Shown here one piece after another: positions 61,720 to 64,000 of a stretch of 64,000 nt of DNA. The notes under the pieces were generated by a model. The model saw only the letters and a list, made by a program, of their open reading frames with translations. It was not told the origin of the DNA and did not search any database. The translations under genes were made by a program, and so were the position numbers. Origin of the DNA: Streptomyces sp. NWU339 (GTDB taxonomy: Bacteria > Actinomycetota > Actinomycetes > Streptomycetales > Streptomycetaceae); assembly GCF_003143855.1 (NCBI RefSeq), contig NZ_QFRK01000002.1, positions 248,001 through 312,000 on the forward strand. The letters run 5' to 3'. The number at the start of each line of letters is the position of its first letter. The stretch's first letter is position 1.

Positions 61720-63095
61720 CCGTCGAGTCGGTGAAGCCCGACGCGTCTGACGCGTCCGCGGCGACCGAACCGTGCGAGCCTCCGGTGGCCGGTGGCGGAG
61801 TCCCCGGCCTGGGCCACGGCCTCAGACTGGTCCGCGATCCACTGGCCTTCATGGCCCAGCTGCGCGACCACGGCGACATCGTGCGGCTGAAGCTCGGCCC
61901 CAAGACGGTGTACGCCGTCACCACGCCCGCCCTCACCGGGGCGCTGGCGCTCGATCCCGACTACATCATCTCCGGCCCCCTGTGGGAGTCCCTGGAGGGC
62001 CTGCTCGGCAAGGAGGGCGTGGCCACGGCCAACGGCCCGCTGCACCGGCGTCAGCGGCGCACCATCCAGCCCGCCTTCAAACTCGACGCCATCCCCGCCT
62101 ACGGCCCGATCATGGAGGAGGAGGCACACGCGCTGACCGAACGCTGGGCGTCGGGGGAGCCGGTCGACTGCACCTCCGAGTCGTTCCGGATCGCCGTGCG
62201 CGTCGCGGCGCGCTGTCTGCTGCGCGGTGAGTACATGGACGAGCGGGCGGAGCGGCTGTGCGCCGCGCTCGACACCGTCTTCCGCGGCATGTACCGGCGG
62301 ATGGTGGTGCCGCTCGGCCCGTTGTACAAGCTGCCGCTGCCGGCCTATCGCGAATTCAACCGGGCCCTGGCCGATTTGCACCGCGTGGTCGACGAGATCG
62401 TCGCCGAACGCCGCGCATCCGGTCAAAAGCCGGACGATTTGCTGACGGCATTGCTGACGGCGAAGGACGACAATGGCGACCCGATCGGGGAGCAGGAGAT
62501 CCACGACCAGGTGGTCGCGATACTCACCCCCGGCAGCGAGACGATCGCTTCCACGATCATGTCGCTGCTTCAGGCACTCGCCGCGCATCCGGAACACGGG
62601 GACAGGGTGCGAAACGAAGTACTCGACGTCACCGGTGGGCGTCCGGTGGCATTCGAGGACGTCCGCAAGCTCACCCACACCAATAATGTCGTCGTCGAGG
62701 CCATGCGTTTGTGGCCCGCCGTCTGGATATTGACGCGCCGGGCGGTCGCCGACAAGGAACTCGGTGGCTACCGCATTCCGGCCGGGGCGGACATCATCTA
62801 CAGTCCGTACGCGATCCAGCGCGATCCGAAGTCGTACGAGCGCAACCTGGAGTTCGACCCGGACCGGTGGCTTCCGGAACACTCGAAGGACGTTCCGAGG
62901 TACGCCATGCGTCCCTTCAGCCTGGGCAACCGCAAGTGCCCGAGCGACCACTTCTCCATGGCCATGCTGACACTGACCACCGCGGCGCTGGCGACGAGGT
63001 ACCGCTTCGAGCAGGTGGCCGGCTCCGACGACGCCACCCGGGTCGGCATCACCCTGCGGCCGAACCGGCTGCTGCTGAGGCCGGTCGCGCGCTGA
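61716..63095 (+). CDS. cyp170A: CYP170A-type cytochrome P450, albaflavenone synthase
   Basis: 459 residues, coupled to eizA. Heme motif [13 protein letters not shown] with ligand Cys408; helix-K ExxR in EAMRLWP; helix-I region [10 protein letters not shown], which departs from the usual AGxxT. CYP170A1 oxidises epi-isozizaene twice to albaflavenone. Asp251-Asp252-Asn-Gly-Asp255 corresponds to the DDxxD patch reported for the second, terpene-synthase active site of CYP170A1. No ferredoxin gene is adjacent, so electrons must come from elsewhere. Confidence 0.95.
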   Translation: MTVESVKPDASDASAATEPCEPPVAGGGVPGLGHGLRLVRDPLAFMAQLRDHGDIVRLKLGPKTVYAVTTPALTGALALDPDYIISGPLWESLEGLLGKEGVATANGPLHRRQRRTIQPAFKLDAIPAYGPIMEEEAHALTERWASGEPVDCTSESFRIAVRVAARCLLRGEYMDERAERLCAALDTVFRGMYRRMVVPLGPLYKLPLPAYREFNRALADLHRVVDEIVAERRASGQKPDDLLTALLTAKDDNGDPIGEQEIHDQVVAILTPGSETIASTIMSLLQALAAHPEHGDRVRNEVLDVTGGRPVAFEDVRKLTHTNNVVVEAMRLWPAVWILTRRAVADKELGGYRIPAGADIIYSPYAIQRDPKSYERNLEFDPDRWLPEHSKDVPRYAMRPFSLGNRKCPSDHFSMAMLTLTTAALATRYRFEQVAGSDDATRVGITLRPNRLLLRPVAR

Positions 63096-63116
63096 ACCGT
63101 CCCGTCCGGCGGGCGT

Positions 63117-64000
63117 TCAGGCGGCCTCGGGGCCGCGGAACGTCCGCCGGTAGGTGTGCGGTGTCGTGCCCACGGTGCGCACGAAATGGTGGCGCAGCGT
63201 AGCCGCGTTGCCGAAGCCCGTACGGCCCGCGATCGCGTCCACCGTCTCGTCCGTCCCCTCCAGCAGCTGCTGGGCGAGCAGGACCCGCTGGCGCAGGATC
63301 CAGCGGTACGGCGTGGTGCCGGTCTCCTGCTGGAAGCGGCGGGCGAAGGTGCGCGGGGACATGTGGGCGCGGGCCGCGAGCTGCTCGACCGTGACCTCCT
63401 CGTCCAGATGGCGCTCCATCCACACCAGCACCTCGGAGACGGTGTCGCCCCCGGACTGCGGCAACGGTCGCTCGATGTACTGGGCCTGACCCCCGTCGCG
63501 GTGCGGGGGCACCACCATGCGCCGCGCGATCCGGTTGGCGACGGCGGAGCCCTGTTCCTTGCGCACGAGATGCAGACAGGCGTCGATACCGGCAGCGGTG
63601 CCCGCGGAGGTGATCACCGGGTCCTCGTCGACGTAGAGCACCTCCGGCTCGACGGTCAGGTGGGGATACCTCCTGGTCAGCGCATCCGCATGGCGCCAGT
63701 GGACGGCGGCGCGCCGGTCGTCGAGGAGGCCGGCGGCGGCGAGCACGAACACACCGGAGCAGACGCTGAGGACCCGGGCGCCCCGGTCCACACCCTGGCG
63801 CAGCGCGTCCAGCAGCTCGGGCGGGAAGTCCCGTGTCTCGTAGCACGACCCGGCGGGTACGGCGATGAGGTCCGCCGTCTCCAGGCGCTCCAGGCCGTGC
63901 TCGACCTGGAGTGAGAAGCCCGTGTTGCTGCGCAGGGTGGGGCCTTCGGCCGAGGCGACCGCGAAATTGTAGACGGGCAGGCCCTCATCGCTGCGGTCGA
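63117..64000 (-). CDS. GlxA-like AraC-family regulator, 5' end outside window
   Basis: 294 residues are visible; the frame is open to base 64000, so the N terminus is missing. The N-terminal part is a DJ-1/PfpI-like domain with a Cys in VLSVCSGVFVLAAAGLLD, the GlxA-type nucleophile-elbow position. The C-terminal AraC domain has two HTH motifs (VEQLAARAHMSPRTFARRFQ and VDAIAGRTGFGNAATLRHHF). No catalytic role is known for such regulators. It is convergent with cyp170A after a 21-base gap; a link to albaflavenone control is not shown. Confidence 0.9.
   Translation of the reverse strand, partial: DRSDEGLPVYNFAVASAEGPTLRSNTGFSLQVEHGLERLETADLIAVPAGSCYETRDFPPELLDALRQGVDRGARVLSVCSGVFVLAAAGLLDDRRAAVHWRHADALTRRYPHLTVEPEVLYVDEDPVITSAGTAAGIDACLHLVRKEQGSAVANRIARRMVVPPHRDGGQAQYIERPLPQSGGDTVSEVLVWMERHLDEEVTVEQLAARAHMSPRTFARRFQQETGTTPYRWILRQRVLLAQQLLEGTDETVDAIAGRTGFGNAATLRHHFVRTVGTTPHTYRRTFRGPEAA

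Overview
The window is chromosomal DNA of a high-GC actinomycete, almost certainly Streptomyces. The codons are strongly GC-biased at third positions, GTG starts are common, genes overlap by ATGA, and it carries a set of genes I recognise from Streptomyces: wblC, sigR-rsrA, adnAB, and an epi-isozizaene synthase with its CYP170 partner. From memory, gene content and order follow the S. coelicolor region around SCO5172-SCO5224. I see no insertion sequence, prophage, CRISPR array or rRNA.

Layout. 1-2030: end of an alpha/beta hydrolase gene and a DUF3152 metalloprotease-like protein. 2256-6943: a tightly coupled operon with a PelF-like glycosyltransferase, a polytopic membrane protein, a 15-codon mini-ORF, an NAD-dependent epimerase and a spherulin-4 family protein; this looks like a small exopolysaccharide locus. 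7007-8185: moeZ, behind a SigR-type promoter. 8278-13352: a secreted tripeptidyl aminopeptidase-type lipoprotein, a very large MprF-like flippase fused to a kinase-like domain, and an alkyltransferase-like (ATL) protein. 13580-25837: DNA repair and redox block (adnA, adnB, an M20 peptidase, nudC, mycoredoxin with a SigR-type promoter, uvrD2). 25853-27180: the antibiotic-stress regulator wblC with a long leader containing an upstream ORF and an intrinsic terminator, plus a small co-transcribed ORF.

27335-43380: ABC1 kinase, an orphan ocin-ThiF-like protein, YgjP-type peptidase, a TerD/AIM24 operon, Nudix hydrolase, DUF2342 protease, SDR, moaE, a tiny membrane protein, a PDZ/Lon-type protease, PPA1309 and UPF0182. 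43437-45853: two identical initiator tRNA genes flanking a Sel1/TPR protein. 45870-53333: Fur-type regulator, a possible structured small RNA, CBS protein, hisN, TetR, SMR transporter, rsgA, aroA, M50 protease, SRAP (YedK). 53335-58330: alpha/beta hydrolase, the thiol-oxidative-stress pair sigR-rsrA with its autoregulatory promoter, and two membrane HD-domain proteins (one HD-GYP, one degenerate). 58541-64000: TPR protein, peptide deformylase, the albaflavenone pair eizA-cyp170A, and the 3' part of a GlxA-like AraC regulator.

How it works together. Two stress regulators (WblC for translation-inhibiting antibiotics, SigR for disulfide stress) sit in the same window as several likely targets (moeZ, mycoredoxin, sigR itself). 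Much of the order from DUF3152/moeZ through adnAB, nudC, mycoredoxin, uvrD2, whiB7, ABC1, Zn-protease, PDZ protease, UPF0182, sigR/rsrA, SRAP, aroA and rsgA also recalls the Rv3193c-Rv3228 region of Mycobacterium tuberculosis, so this is old actinobacterial core chromosome with Streptomyces-specific insertions (polysaccharide locus, TerD/AIM24, albaflavenone). Many genes lack a Shine-Dalgarno sequence and instead have a -10-like hexamer 6-7 bases before the start codon, which suggests leaderless transcripts.
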